Origin: Cupriavidus necator A5-1
GTDB lineage: Bacteria; Pseudomonadota; Gammaproteobacteria; Burkholderiales; Burkholderiaceae
NCBI RefSeq assembly: GCF_000744095.1
Contig: NZ_JQLI01000001.1
Location: 3,472,001 to 3,536,000, forward strand
Direction: 5' to 3'
Length of the DNA: 64,000 nucleotides
Under the pieces are notes generated by a model. That model was given only the letters and a program-made list of their open reading frames with translations, was not told the DNA's origin and searched no databases. Made by a program: the position numbers and the translations under genes. Positions 52,090-62,372 of the stretch are shown piece by piece. The first letter of the stretch is position 1. Each line of letters opens with the position of its first letter.

Positions 52090-54318
52090 TCAGACCCAGC
52101 CAAACAGCGCAAGGACCATGTCGATCAACTTGATGCCGGCAAATGGCACCAGGATGCCGCCAAGACCGTAGATCAGCAGGTTGCGGCGCAGCAGCAATGC
52201 CGCGCCCAGCGGCCGGTAGACCACGCCCTTGAGCGCGAGCGGAATCAGCACGACGATGATCAGCGCGTTGAAGATCACGGCCGACATGATGGCCGACGCC
52301 GGCGTAGCCAACCCCATCACATTGAGCAGGTTGAGCTGCGGATATGTCGTGGCAAACGCCGCCGGGATGATCGCGAAGTACTTGGCGATGTCGTTGGCGA
52401 CGCTGAAGGTTGTCAGCGACCCGCGCGTCATCAGCATCTGCTTGCCGATCTCGACGATCTCGATCAGCTTGGTCGGGTTGCTGTCCAGGTCCACCATGTT
52501 GCCGGCTTCCTTGGCTGCCTGCGTGCCGCTGTTCATCGCCACGGCGACGTCGGCCTGGGCCAGCGCCGGCGCATCGTTGGTGCCATCGCCGGTCATCGCC
52601 ACAAGACGTCCGTCGGTCTGGTACTGGCGGATCAGCTTGAGCTTGGCTTCCGGCGTGGCCTCGGCCAGGAAGTCATCGACGCCGGCTTCCGCGGCGATCG
52701 AGGCCGCGGTCAGGCGGTTGTCGCCGGTGATCATCACGGTCTTGATGCCCATCTTGCGCAGCTCGCCGAAGCGCTCGCGGATGCCGGTCTTGACGATGTC
52801 CTTCAGTTCGATCACGCCCAGCACGCGCACATCGTCACCCCGTGCGTCGGCTACCACCAGCGGCGTGCTGCCGACGCGCGCCACCTCGTCCACGGCTTGC
52901 AATACGGCATCGGGGAATTTGCCGGCGCGCTCGGTGACGTAGCGGCGCACGGCATCCGCTGCGCCCTTGCGTACGTGGCGTTCACCGCCATTGCCCAGGT
53001 CGACGCCGCTCATGCGGGTCTGGGCAGTGAACGGCACGAACTCCGGCTTCAGGCTTGCCATCTCCGGCGCCGCCAGCCCCGGCTGCTGGCGGGCCAGCGT
53101 GACGATGCTGCGGCCTTCCGGGGTCTCGTCGGCCAGCGACGACAGCCAGGCTGCTTCTGCGAGCTGCAGCAGCGAGACGCCCGGCGCCGGGATAAAGCGC
53201 GATGCCTGGCGGTTGCCGTGGGTGATCGTGCCGGTCTTGTCCAGCAGCAGCACATCCACATCACCGGCGGCTTCGACCGCACGGCCCGACGTTGCGATCA
53301 CGTTCGCTTCCATCATCCGGCTCATGCCGGCGACACCGATTGCCGACAGCAAGCCGCCGATGGTCGTCGGGATCAGGCAGACCAGCAGCGCCACCAGCAC
53401 GGTGATCGTTACCGGCACGCCAGCCTTTGTCACCAGGACGCTGTAGAGCGAGAACGGCTGCAGCGTGGCGGTGGCCAGCAGCAGTACGAGGGTCAGGCCG
53501 ACCAGCAGGATGGTCAGGGCCAGCTCGTTCGGGGTCTTCTGCCGCTTGGCGCCCTCGACCATCGTGATCATGCGGTCGATGAAGCTCTCGCCCGGGTTGG
53601 TCGTGATGCGTACCACGATCCAGTCGGACAGCACGCGCGTGCCGCCGGTCACGGACGAGAAATCGCCGCCGGACTCCCGGATCACCGGTGCCGATTCACC
53701 CGTGATGGCGCTCTCGTCGACCGAGGCCACGCCGTCGATCACCTCCCCGTCACCGGGGACCATGTCGCCGGCTTCCACCAGCACGACGTCGCCACGGCGC
53801 AGCGCCGTGGCCGCACGGGCCTCCGTGGCACTGCCACGCTTGCCTTCCTTCAGCACGCGCGCGGTGACTGTCGTCTTCAGGCCGCGCAGCGCCTCGGCCT
53901 GCTGCTTGCTCCGCCCTTCAGCCAATGCCTCGGCAAAGTTGGCGAACAGCACCGTAAACCACAGCCAGACCGATACCGCCAGGATGAAGCCCGCGCTCTC
54001 GCCGCCAGGGGCAGCCGTGGGCGCGAACATCGCCCGCAGGAAGAGGATGGTCGTCAGGATGCTGCCGACGTAGACCACGAACATCACCGGGTTGCGCAGC
54101 TGGTCCCGCGGCGACAATTTCTTGAAGGCCGCAACGAGCGCAGGTTTCACCAGCTCCGGGGCGAACATGCTGCGCGCCGGCGGGCGATGCGGATGATGAT
54201 GCGTACCGCGTTGCTGGCCGGAGGCCGGCGCGAGCTTGGCCTGGACCGTGTTGGAGGAAGCAGCGTCCGGCGTCTTGCCGCCGCGCTTGGCCGCTGGGGC
54301 CGTCGATTCATGTTGCAT
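52090..54318 (-). CDS. kdpB: KdpB ATP-hydrolysing subunit of the potassium-transporting ATPase
   Basis: 742 residues from ATG 54318, fixed by GGAGA seven bases upstream (frame open to 54399). P-type ATPase: actuator AITGESAPV near 220, phosphorylation Asp in [13 protein letters not shown] near 368, [20 protein letters not shown] near 580, and [12 protein letters not shown]. Compared with the ~680-residue E. coli protein it has a ~50-residue N-terminal extension rich in Ala, Lys and His ([10 protein letters not shown]), before the usual start [14 protein letters not shown]. Confidence 0.96.
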   Translation of the reverse strand: MQHESTAPAAKRGGKTPDAASSNTVQAKLAPASGQQRGTHHHPHRPPARSMFAPELVKPALVAAFKKLSPRDQLRNPVMFVVYVGSILTTILFLRAMFAPTAAPGGESAGFILAVSVWLWFTVLFANFAEALAEGRSKQQAEALRGLKTTVTARVLKEGKRGSATEARAATALRRGDVVLVEAGDMVPGDGEVIDGVASVDESAITGESAPVIRESGGDFSSVTGGTRVLSDWIVVRITTNPGESFIDRMITMVEGAKRQKTPNELALTILLVGLTLVLLLATATLQPFSLYSVLVTKAGVPVTITVLVALLVCLIPTTIGGLLSAIGVAGMSRMMEANVIATSGRAVEAAGDVDVLLLDKTGTITHGNRQASRFIPAPGVSLLQLAEAAWLSSLADETPEGRSIVTLARQQPGLAAPEMASLKPEFVPFTAQTRMSGVDLGNGGERHVRKGAADAVRRYVTERAGKFPDAVLQAVDEVARVGSTPLVVADARGDDVRVLGVIELKDIVKTGIRERFGELRKMGIKTVMITGDNRLTAASIAAEAGVDDFLAEATPEAKLKLIRQYQTDGRLVAMTGDGTNDAPALAQADVAVAMNSGTQAAKEAGNMVDLDSNPTKLIEIVEIGKQMLMTRGSLTTFSVANDIAKYFAIIPAAFATTYPQLNLLNVMGLATPASAIMSAVIFNALIIVVLIPLALKGVVYRPLGAALLLRRNLLIYGLGGILVPFAGIKLIDMVLALFGWV

Positions 54319-54421
54319 GGTTTCTCCGCAATCCGCTGGAGACACCCGGTACCCGCGTCTGCATCGCAGTGCAGGTACCAGACGTGTCGGAATGCTCAAT
54401 ATCTCTTCGTCAGTAGTCGCC

Positions 54422-56242
54422 TTACTTCGCCGCGGTTGCCATCACCGCGCCCTGGAGTTGCTCGGCAACCGGCCCGAGCGCCAGTGCCGGCACATAAGTC
54501 AGCGCGCCGACCATCAGTACCGTCCCCACCAGCAGGACGACAAACAGCGGGCCGTGCGTCGGCATCGTGCCGCCGCTCGGAGGCACGCGCTTCTTGGCCG
54601 CGAGCGAGCCCGCCAGCGCAAGGACCGGGATGATGATCCAGAACCGGCCGAACCACATGGCCGCTGCCAGCAGCGTGTTGTAGAACGGCGTATTGGCAGA
54701 GAGGCCCGCAAAGGCGCTGCCGTTGTTGTTGGCCGCCGACGAGAGCGCGTAGAGGATCTCCGAGAAGCCGTGCGTGCCGGGATTGAACACGCCCGCTCGC
54801 CCTGCTTCGGCCATCACCGCCACCGAGGTGCCGAGCAGCACCAGCAGCGGCGTGACCAGGATCGCCACGGCGGCCATCTTCATTTCGTAGGCTTCGATCT
54901 TCTTGCCGAGATACTCCGGCGTGCGGCCGATCATCAGGCCGGCGATGAAGACAGCGAGCACTGCATAGACGAGCATGCCATACAGCCCTGAACCGACACC
55001 GCCGAACACCACTTCGCCCAGCTGGATCAGCAGCATCGGCACCAGCCCGCCGATGGCGGTGAACGAGTCATGCATCGCATTGACCGCGCCGCACGATGCC
55101 GCGGTCGTGATGGTGGCGAACAGCGCCGACGCCGCCATGCCGAAGCGCGTTTCCTTGCCTTCCATATTGCCGCCCGCCTGCAACAGGGAACTGGCATGGT
55201 CGATCGGCAAGCCGGACAACGCAGGCGTGACCATTTGTTCGGACTTCGCGGCGACGCAAGCCATGGCGACAAAGATCACTGTCATCGAAGCCAGCACCGC
55301 CACCCCCTGTCGCCTGTCCCCCACCATCTCGCCGAAGGTGAAGCACAGGGCCGCCGGGATCAGAAAGATCGCGAGCATCTGGATAAAGTTGGCCAGGGCA
55401 TTCGGGTTCTCGAACGGATGCGCCGAGTTGGCATTGAAGAAGCCGCCGCCGTTGGTGCCGAGCATCTTGATGGCCTCTTGCGAGGCGACCGGACCCATGG
55501 CCAGCGTCTGCTTGTCCGTCTTCAGGTCTTCCGTCACCGGCTTGCCCTGCGCATCGAGCACCGGCTGCCCGGCGGCATCGACCTTGGGCTGGCTGTACTC
55601 GACCGGCGTCACCAGGCTGACTTCCTTGTAGGCATCGAAACTCTGGATCACGCCCTGGCTGACCAGCGCCAGCGCGATCACCGTGGAAATCGGCACCAGC
55701 ACGTACAGCGTGATCCGGGTCATATCGACCCAGAAGTTGCCGATGGTGGCCACGCTCTGGCGCGCGAAGCCCCGGATCAGCGCGAAGACCACGGCGATGC
55801 CGGTTGCGGCGGACAGGAAGTTCTGCACGGTGAGCGCGAGCATCTGCGTCAGATAGCCCATGGTCGACTCGCCGGCATAGCCTTGCCAGTTGGTATTGCT
55901 GACAAAGCTGATCGCCGTATTGAAGGCCGAGTCCGGCGTGATTGCGCCAAAGCCTTGCGGATTCAGCGGCAGCATGCCCTGCAGGCGCTGCAGCGCATAG
56001 ACCGCCACCACGCCAAGCAGGTTGAAGGCGAGGAGCGCGGCGGTGTATTGCTTCCACCCCATCTCGGCGTCGGCGCGCACGCCGCCCAGCCGATACAGCA
56101 GCCGCTCCAGCGGGCGGCCCCACGCGGTCAGCGTGTAGCGGCCATCCTCCACGGCACGCCGCATATAGCGGCCGACGAATGGCGCGCACGCCAGGAGGAT
56201 GGCGAGATACAGGACCAGCAGGCCCACGAATTGCGAGGACAT
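54422..56242 (-). CDS. kdpA: KdpA potassium-translocating subunit
   Basis: 606 residues from ATG 56242, which shares a base with the kdpF stop (TGATG) and has GGAGAA upstream. Ten or so membrane helices with the four pore loops, for example [19 protein letters not shown] near 120 and [20 protein letters not shown] near 270, the selectivity-filter regions. High-affinity potassium channel-like subunit of KdpFABC. The frame open to 56419 runs over kdpF and is not used. Confidence 0.96.
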   Translation of the reverse strand: MSSQFVGLLVLYLAILLACAPFVGRYMRRAVEDGRYTLTAWGRPLERLLYRLGGVRADAEMGWKQYTAALLAFNLLGVVAVYALQRLQGMLPLNPQGFGAITPDSAFNTAISFVSNTNWQGYAGESTMGYLTQMLALTVQNFLSAATGIAVVFALIRGFARQSVATIGNFWVDMTRITLYVLVPISTVIALALVSQGVIQSFDAYKEVSLVTPVEYSQPKVDAAGQPVLDAQGKPVTEDLKTDKQTLAMGPVASQEAIKMLGTNGGGFFNANSAHPFENPNALANFIQMLAIFLIPAALCFTFGEMVGDRRQGVAVLASMTVIFVAMACVAAKSEQMVTPALSGLPIDHASSLLQAGGNMEGKETRFGMAASALFATITTAASCGAVNAMHDSFTAIGGLVPMLLIQLGEVVFGGVGSGLYGMLVYAVLAVFIAGLMIGRTPEYLGKKIEAYEMKMAAVAILVTPLLVLLGTSVAVMAEAGRAGVFNPGTHGFSEILYALSSAANNNGSAFAGLSANTPFYNTLLAAAMWFGRFWIIIPVLALAGSLAAKKRVPPSGGTMPTHGPLFVVLLVGTVLMVGALTYVPALALGPVAEQLQGAVMATAAK

Positions 56243-56331
56243 CAGAATTTCTCCGGCCGGAACAGCGCGACGAGTAGATAAATGAAAATGGCGGCCGCTA
56301 ACACGCCGCTCAACAGATCGGTCCAGCTCAT
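56242..56331 (-). CDS. kdpF: KdpF small membrane subunit
   Basis: 29 residues, a single hydrophobic helix ([19 protein letters not shown]) ending in RPEKF, the characteristic KdpF C-terminus. Too short for standard gene calling. Its stop overlaps the kdpA start and its start overlaps the stop of the small gene upstream, both as TGATG. KdpF stabilises the KdpABC complex. Confidence 0.9.
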   Translation of the reverse strand: MSWTDLLSGVLAAAIFIYLLVALFRPEKF

Positions 56332-56495
56332 CACAACCCCCTGTCCGATGCGCTGTTCTTTGCCGACAGCTGGTTATGCGAACCGCCGTGCCTGTTGCCC
56401 GCCGAGGATTGCGGGGCAAGCACCGCGCAAAGCCCCAGCAGGGCCGCGCTCAGTACGGCGAAGCCTATCAATACGATCAGAAAGATCCCGTCCAT
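56331..56495 (-). CDS. Small membrane protein at the head of the kdp operon
   Basis: 54 residues from ATG 56495, with AGGGTG eight bases upstream. One hydrophobic helix ([20 protein letters not shown]) near the N-terminus and a polar tail ([20 protein letters not shown]). Its stop shares a base with the kdpF start, so it is translationally coupled to kdpFA. The first helix resembles small membrane proteins that I recall preceding kdpF in related beta-proteobacteria, but no function is known; it may be an extra Kdp subunit or regulator. Confidence 0.65.
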   Translation of the reverse strand: MDGIFLIVLIGFAVLSAALLGLCAVLAPQSSAGNRHGGSHNQLSAKNSASDRGL

Positions 56496-56874
56496 GACAA
56501 AACACCCTTGAGTGGTTTCGGCTTGGAGCTTAGCGACGGGGTGGTAAAAACAGGGTAGAAAGGTGGGCGGTGCGTATAAAGAACGCATAAAGATCGGCGT
56601 GGAGGGGCCTGGCAAGCGGACGACGAAGCACTCTCCATCCGCTTTTGCCGCTATGATCCGTCGCTGCGAGCTCGCCGAAATCGGCGTGGCGCTGATGGCT
56701 GCAGAGCTTGCATCCATGCGCCGTACTGGCTCGCCCGCTGCCCCTTTATCGGATCTTTACGCGCTGCCGCCATATCTTGATGCGCGGTAAACACGAACTC
56801 GCATACGCTGGTTGCATCGGACTTGCCGCCCCGACAAATCGTCGCCGCGACACCGCTACCAGTGTTGAACCGCA
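56496..56874. other. Divergent control region between kdp and the stress-protein gene
   Basis: 379 bp without a convincing gene. It includes the direct repeat listed at 56572-56592 near the kdp side. A plus-strand frame of 75 codons (56563-56790) has no ribosome site or coding character. No terminator or RNA gene was seen. Confidence 0.5.
56572..56592 (-). promoter_or_regulatory. Candidate KdpE-binding direct repeat
   Basis: On the minus (kdp) strand, CTTTATGCG and CTTTATACG repeat with an 11-bp period, 77 bp upstream of the first kdp gene. T-rich direct repeats spaced by about one helical turn (TTTATA/TTTACA type) are what KdpE recognises in E. coli. Position and form fit; binding is inferred. 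Confidence 0.45.
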
Positions 56875-57483
56875 ATGATCAAGCTTCTTGTCGCTGTTGA
56901 CGGCTCAGACAGTTCGTTATGGGCTGTCAGGCATGCCGCTTTCCTCTATAGAGAGGGCAGCATTTCGCAAGTCGTGCTACTTAACGTGCAAGCCCCGATT
57001 GAGCAGGGCCGCGCCCGCGCCTATCACTCCCTTGCCCAACTGCGGGAGCGGGAACGCAGCGAAGGCGACGCCGCGCTGGCATGTGCGGGAGAAATCCTTG
57101 ACGATTCCGGCGTGGATTATGTGGCGCAGATAGGCATCGGCTCGCCGGCGACTACGATATTGACCGCTGCACAGGTGTGCCAATGCGATGGCATTGTGTT
57201 GGGCCTGTCAGCCTGGTCGCGTTTCCTGGCCCTTGCAGGCGGCGGTATTCCGGCGCAGATCATGCGACGCTCGCGGGTACCCGTCACGCTGGTCAATGCT
57301 CCGCGCGCCCACCTCCCCGCTGAGTTCAAGGTGTATCGGCCGCGAGCCAGTCTTGCACGCCCTGCTCTTGTCGTCTACCCGGCGACATTGCAGCCCCGAA
57401 ACGCTGAGACGGTTACCCTCTGTGAGTCGCCCGTCAGGGGCTACCAGCTAGGCGAAGCCCGGCCGGGAGCGGTCGCTCGCTAA
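56875..57483 (+). CDS. Universal stress protein (UspA family)
   Basis: 202 residues. The N-terminal 145 residues form a Usp domain: IKLLVAVDGSDSSLWAVRHA at the start, QIGIGSPATTILTAA near 90, and the ATP-binding-type loop GLSAWSRFLALAGGGIPAQIMRRSRVPVTLV, where the usual GxGxxG-S is only partly kept. A ~50-residue C-terminal extension has no clear fold. Divergent from kdp. Usp proteins aid survival under stress or starvation. Confidence 0.82.
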   Translation: MIKLLVAVDGSDSSLWAVRHAAFLYREGSISQVVLLNVQAPIEQGRARAYHSLAQLRERERSEGDAALACAGEILDDSGVDYVAQIGIGSPATTILTAAQVCQCDGIVLGLSAWSRFLALAGGGIPAQIMRRSRVPVTLVNAPRAHLPAEFKVYRPRASLARPALVVYPATLQPRNAETVTLCESPVRGYQLGEARPGAVAR

Positions 57484-57519
57484 GTTGCTCCCCCGACCGT
57501 CCGGAAGGGGGCGGAGCGC

Positions 57520-58527
57520 CTACGGCACCCGATTGCGCAGAGGCTTCCCGTTACGCCAGCCACGCAGGTTGTCGAGGAAGATGCCAAGCACGCGCGCCGC
57601 GTTGCCATCGGAGAACCCGGCACTGTGCGGCGTAGCGATGACGTTTGGCATCGCCCAGAGCGGGGAATCCGCATCCAGTGGCTCGTGTGCGAACACGTCC
57701 AGGTAAGCGCCCGCGAGGCGGCCGTCGCGCAGCGCCGCGATCAACGCGCCTTCGTCCACCACCTCGCCGCGGGCGATGTTGACCAGGCGCGCACCGGCAG
57801 GCAGCAGCGCCAGAGCCTGCGCGCCGACCAGCCCGCGCGTGCGTTCCGTCAGCGGGCAAGCCAGGATCAGCCAGTCCGTGCGCGGCAGTACGTCCGGCAG
57901 ATCGTCCACCCCGACACAGGCGATGTCATCCGCCGCGGGTGCGGCGCGCTGGCGCACTGCCACCACCTCCAGGCCGAGCAGCTTCAGCACCGCGCCCAGC
58001 TGCTGCCCGATCGGGCCCCAGCCGACGATCGTGGCGGTCTGCCCTTGCAGGTCCCGTGGCAGGCCGGAGCCAATCAGCGGCGCCCAGCGGCGTTCGCGCT
58101 GGGCGGCGAGCAACTGCGGGAAATGGCGAGCCAGCGCCAGCACTCCTGCCAACGCGGTTTGCGCCACGACCGCCGCGTTGGCGCCGGACGACGTGCTCAC
58201 CGCTACCCCGCGCCCGCGCAGCTGGCCGAACACGGCGCGATCGGCCCCGGCCGAATGGGTGTGCACCCAGCGCAGCGACGGCGCCTGCAGCATGGCGTCG
58301 TAGAAGCGCCGGGTGGCGGCGTGGATCTCGTGCTTGGTGGAAAGCCCCGTCACGTCGCGCGACACGAAAGCGACATCGGCATCGACTTGGCGCGCATCGT
58401 CAACGGCCGGCGCCAGCACCGGCTCCCAGATGCCCGCCGCCGCGCCGATGGCCTCGCCATACTGGCGCAACGCCGGCTCGGACAACAGGATGCGCAGCGG
58501 TGCCGCGCCCGGCTGGTCAGTCGTCAT
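57520..58527 (-). CDS. D-2-hydroxyacid dehydrogenase
   Basis: 335 residues. Nucleotide site TIVGWGPIGQQLGAVL near 165, catalytic Arg in VNIARGEVVDEG near 245, Glu in FAHEPLDAD near 272, His in TPHSAGFSDGN near 290. Last gene of the minus-strand tricarboxylate-type cluster, nine bases after a Bug receptor. A 2-oxoacid produced by this pathway is a plausible substrate. Confidence 0.88.
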   Translation of the reverse strand: MTTDQPGAAPLRILLSEPALRQYGEAIGAAAGIWEPVLAPAVDDARQVDADVAFVSRDVTGLSTKHEIHAATRRFYDAMLQAPSLRWVHTHSAGADRAVFGQLRGRGVAVSTSSGANAAVVAQTALAGVLALARHFPQLLAAQRERRWAPLIGSGLPRDLQGQTATIVGWGPIGQQLGAVLKLLGLEVVAVRQRAAPAADDIACVGVDDLPDVLPRTDWLILACPLTERTRGLVGAQALALLPAGARLVNIARGEVVDEGALIAALRDGRLAGAYLDVFAHEPLDADSPLWAMPNVIATPHSAGFSDGNAARVLGIFLDNLRGWRNGKPLRNRVP

Positions 58528-58536
58528 GCCGTTCGC

Positions 58537-59517
58537 TCACTCGACGGTGGCGCCGGTCGCCTCGACCACGGCTTTCCATTTGACGTACTCCTTGCGCGTG
58601 AACTGCCCGAACTGGTCAGGCGACCCGCCCACCGGGTCGGCGCCCTCGCGGATCATCTGTGCGTGCAGCGACGGCAGCGCCTCATTCACCGCCTTGTTCA
58701 GCCTGGCGATGACCGGCGCCGGCGTGCCTTTCGGCGCGAAGAAGCCGAACCACGAGCCTGCCTCGAAGCCGGGGAAGCCCTTCTCGGCAACCGTCGGCAG
58801 GCTGGGCAACGAGCGGGAACGCTTGGCGCTGGTGACCGCCAGGGCCCGCAGCTTGCCCGCCTGGATATGCGGCATCACTGAGGGAATGGTGGCAAACATG
58901 AACTGCACGCGGCCCGACAACAGGTCGTTGAGCGCGTTCGCACCCTTGTACGGCACGTGGATGGCCGGCGCGCCGATGCGCTCGGTCAGCATGAAGCCCG
59001 ACAGATGCGACGAGGTGCCCACGCCGGTCGAACTGTAGTTCAGCTTCCCCGGGTTGGCCTTGAGGTAGCCGACGAACGCCTCGAAGGTCTTCACCGGCAG
59101 CGACGGGTGGACCACCAGCACGTTCGGCACGTCGGCGATCTGTACCACCGGCACGAGGTCGGTAAGCGGATCGTATGCGAGGTTCTTGTAGAGCGTCTGG
59201 TTGATGGAGATGGGGCCGACCGAGTTGACCAGCAGCGTGTAGCCATCGGCCGGCGCGCGCACCACGAACTCGGTCCCGATGTTGCCGCCCGCGCCGGGCT
59301 TGTTCTCCACCACGAAGGACTGCTTCAGCTGCTGGCCCAGCTTCTGGCTCACGCTGCGTGCCAGCATGTCGGTGGTGCCGCCGGCGGTAAAGGCCACCAC
59401 CACGCGCACTGGCCTGTCGGGATACGGGTCGGCGGCGTGGGCGGCGAGGCTGGCTGCGGCCAGCATCAGGGTGGCGGCGAGCCGGGCCGGCCAGCGTCGG
59501 AATGCGAAGCGGGGCAT
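58537..59517 (-). CDS. Bug-family tripartite tricarboxylate transporter receptor
   Basis: 326 residues, signal peptide LAATLMLAAASLAAHA. Bug blocks: YPDRPVRVVVAFTAGGTTDML, VVENKPGAGGNIGTEFVVRA near 75, NYSSTGVGTSSHLSGFML, SWFGFFAPKGTPAP. One of two Bug receptors in this operon. No TctAB genes in view; they may be elsewhere in the genome. Confidence 0.92.
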   Translation of the reverse strand: MPRFAFRRWPARLAATLMLAAASLAAHAADPYPDRPVRVVVAFTAGGTTDMLARSVSQKLGQQLKQSFVVENKPGAGGNIGTEFVVRAPADGYTLLVNSVGPISINQTLYKNLAYDPLTDLVPVVQIADVPNVLVVHPSLPVKTFEAFVGYLKANPGKLNYSSTGVGTSSHLSGFMLTERIGAPAIHVPYKGANALNDLLSGRVQFMFATIPSVMPHIQAGKLRALAVTSAKRSRSLPSLPTVAEKGFPGFEAGSWFGFFAPKGTPAPVIARLNKAVNEALPSLHAQMIREGADPVGGSPDQFGQFTRKEYVKWKAVVEATGATVE

Positions 59518-59595
59518 GGGTGTGTCTCCTCTCTTGGTGCGGCGGTGCTACCGGTGGTTGGCCGCCGTCTGTTGTGGTGGGAATGGAGGCCGCGG

Positions 59596-60492
59596 TCAGG
59601 CCGCGGGGAAGCCGTACAGCCGGGCCGGATTGCTGACCAGCACGCGTTCGCGGGCGGCCGCATCCGGCAGCCAGCGCGCCAGCAGGTTGAACAGCACGCC
59701 GTCGTCGGGCACCTGTGCGGACTCGTAATAGTTGATATGCGGCCAGTCGGAGCCCCACACGACCTGCTCGGGATTGGCGGCCAGCAGCGCGGCGACGAAC
59801 GGATCGACCTCGCGGTATGGCGCGCCGGCCGGTTGCAGGCGGTCGGCGCCGGAGATCTTGGTCCACGCGGCGCCCTCCGCCAGCAGCGCGCATAGTGCCC
59901 GGAAACCGGGGTCGTCCACGCCGCGCGAAGTCGCCATGCGGCCCATGTGGTCGATGACCAGCGGCACGCCGAGCGCTTTCAGGCGCGGGCCGAGTTCGAC
60001 CAGGTCGGGCGCGTGAATCCAGATCTGCGCATGCCAGCCGCGCTCGGCCAGCCGGGGCGCCAGCGCCTCCAGCACGTCGAGCCCCACGCCGTTGCGGTAC
60101 ACCGCGTGGCCGCCCAGCTGGTACAGGTTGATGCGCACGCCGCGCACGCCGGCGTCGTGCCAGTCGTCCAGTTCGGCGTCCGTGGTGCCGGCGGCCGGCA
60201 CGGCGATGCCGCGCAGCCGCGCGGGGTAGCGGCGCAGCGCGTCGAGCACCACGCTGTTGTCGCTGCCGCTGGCGCTGGCCGTGACCAGCACGCCGCGCGT
60301 CAAGCCGAGTGCGTCGAGGTGGCCGATAAAGGCGTTGGCCGGATGCTCGGCCGGGGTGTAGCTGCGGTCCTCGGCCAGCGGAAAGCGGGCAAAGGGCCCG
60401 AATACGTGGGCATGGCTGTCGCAGGCGCCGGCCGGGGCGCGGAAGGCCGGCGGTGTCAGCGTGTTTTGCGGGGGCAGGCAGGGTCGCGTCAT
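59596..60492 (-). CDS. Amidohydrolase-family lactonase (LigI/2-pyrone-4,6-dicarboxylate hydrolase-like)
   Basis: 298-residue TIM-barrel hydrolase. Metal/active-site motifs: HxH in CDSHAHVFGP near 25, His in IDHMGRMA near 180, Asp in VWGSDWPH near 248. Members hydrolyse cyclic lactones such as 2-pyrone-4,6-dicarboxylate. Placed between two Bug receptors in the tcu-like operon, it probably opens a lactone form of a carboxylate substrate. Confidence 0.82.
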   Translation of the reverse strand: MTRPCLPPQNTLTPPAFRAPAGACDSHAHVFGPFARFPLAEDRSYTPAEHPANAFIGHLDALGLTRGVLVTASASGSDNSVVLDALRRYPARLRGIAVPAAGTTDAELDDWHDAGVRGVRINLYQLGGHAVYRNGVGLDVLEALAPRLAERGWHAQIWIHAPDLVELGPRLKALGVPLVIDHMGRMATSRGVDDPGFRALCALLAEGAAWTKISGADRLQPAGAPYREVDPFVAALLAANPEQVVWGSDWPHINYYESAQVPDDGVLFNLLARWLPDAAARERVLVSNPARLYGFPAA

Positions 60493-60508
60493 GGGCGGTC
60501 TCCGTGGC

Positions 60509-61492
60509 TTATTCGGCAGCCTTCAGGCGGCCGGCCGCGGCGAGCGTTTGCGCGCGGGTGTCTTCACGTTGCAGCAAGGCGAGGAATTCCGCTGGCGTGG
60601 AACCCTTTGCGACGCTGCCCACGCTGAGCAAACGGCTCTTGACGCTGCCTTCGGCCAGTGCCTTGCGCAGCGCGGCGTTGATGTCGCTGACCACCGCCGC
60701 GGGCGTGCCGGCGGGAGCAAGCAGGCCGGTGGCGGTAGTCGCCTCGAAGTTGGCGAGACCCGCCTCGCGCAGGGTCGGCACCTTGGGCAGCGTGGCATCG
60801 CGCTCGCGCGACATCACCGCGAGCGCCCGCAGCGCGCCCGACTGGATATGCGGCGCGGAGCTGGAAAGCTGGTCCACCACCAGGTCGATCTGGCCACCCA
60901 TCAGGTCCACCAGCGCGGGCGCCGAACCCTTATACGGCACCTCCGTCAGGCGGATGCCGGCCGCGTCCTCCAGCTGCATGGTGGCCATGTGGTTGGTGGT
61001 GCCGGGTCCGGCGTGGCCCGCCGAAAGCTTGTCGGGATTGGCGCGGGCGAAAGCGAGCAGTGCGCCCACGTCCTTGAAGCGCGTGTCGCCGCCCTTCACC
61101 ACCAGCACCAGCGCGGTGGAGGACACCAGCCCGACCGGGCTGAAGCTGGCCAGGCTGAAGCCGGTGCGCGTCATGCGCGGCAGCACGACAATGGCGTTGG
61201 GCGTGGTGACCAGCAGTGTGCTGCCGTCGGGTTCGGCACGCGACACCAGCGTGGCGCCGATCACGCCGCCGGCACCGGGCCGGTTGTCGACGATCACGTT
61301 GCGGCCGAGGCTGGCTTCCAGCGCCGGCACGATGGCACGCGCCACCACGTCGAGGTTGCCCCCGGGGGCGAACGGCACGACCAGCGTGACGGGCTTGCCG
61401 GCGCGCGCCAGCGCCGGCGACGACAGGACATAGGGGGCGGCGCCGAGTGCCAGCACTTGCGCCAGCATGCGTCTGCGATTCATTTGTCTCAC
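60509..61492 (-). CDS. Bug-family tripartite tricarboxylate transporter receptor
   Basis: 327 residues, signal peptide MLAQVLALGAAPYVLSSPALA. Bug blocks: KPVTLVVPFAPGGNLDVVAR, VIVDNRPGAGGVIGATLVSRA near 80, SAGHAGPGTTNHMATMQLED. Sixteen bases separate it from the amidohydrolase gene. Second receptor of the same operon, so the cluster may handle two related ligands. Confidence 0.92.
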   Translation of the reverse strand: MRQMNRRRMLAQVLALGAAPYVLSSPALARAGKPVTLVVPFAPGGNLDVVARAIVPALEASLGRNVIVDNRPGAGGVIGATLVSRAEPDGSTLLVTTPNAIVVLPRMTRTGFSLASFSPVGLVSSTALVLVVKGGDTRFKDVGALLAFARANPDKLSAGHAGPGTTNHMATMQLEDAAGIRLTEVPYKGSAPALVDLMGGQIDLVVDQLSSSAPHIQSGALRALAVMSRERDATLPKVPTLREAGLANFEATTATGLLAPAGTPAAVVSDINAALRKALAEGSVKSRLLSVGSVAKGSTPAEFLALLQREDTRAQTLAAAGRLKAAE

Positions 61493-61554
61493 TCCGTGGC
61501 GGCTTTCTTCTCTTTATCTTTTGTCTGTGCTTGCCGGCGCAGGCAGCCGGGTCT

Positions 61555-62343
<789 letters not shown>

Positions 62344-62372
62344 GGTCGGGCTCCTTTGTCTCTTTGGGCTTG

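Noticed and set aside
49941..52133. 730-codon plus-strand open frame
   Set aside because: Antisense to kdpD and kdpC, which are unambiguous.
56563..56790. 75-codon plus-strand open frame upstream of the stress-protein gene
   Set aside because: No ribosome site, no motif, and it crosses the candidate KdpE operator region.
57485..57520. Terminator between the stress-protein gene and the hydroxyacid dehydrogenase
   Set aside because: A GC-rich inverted repeat exists, but no T run follows on either strand.
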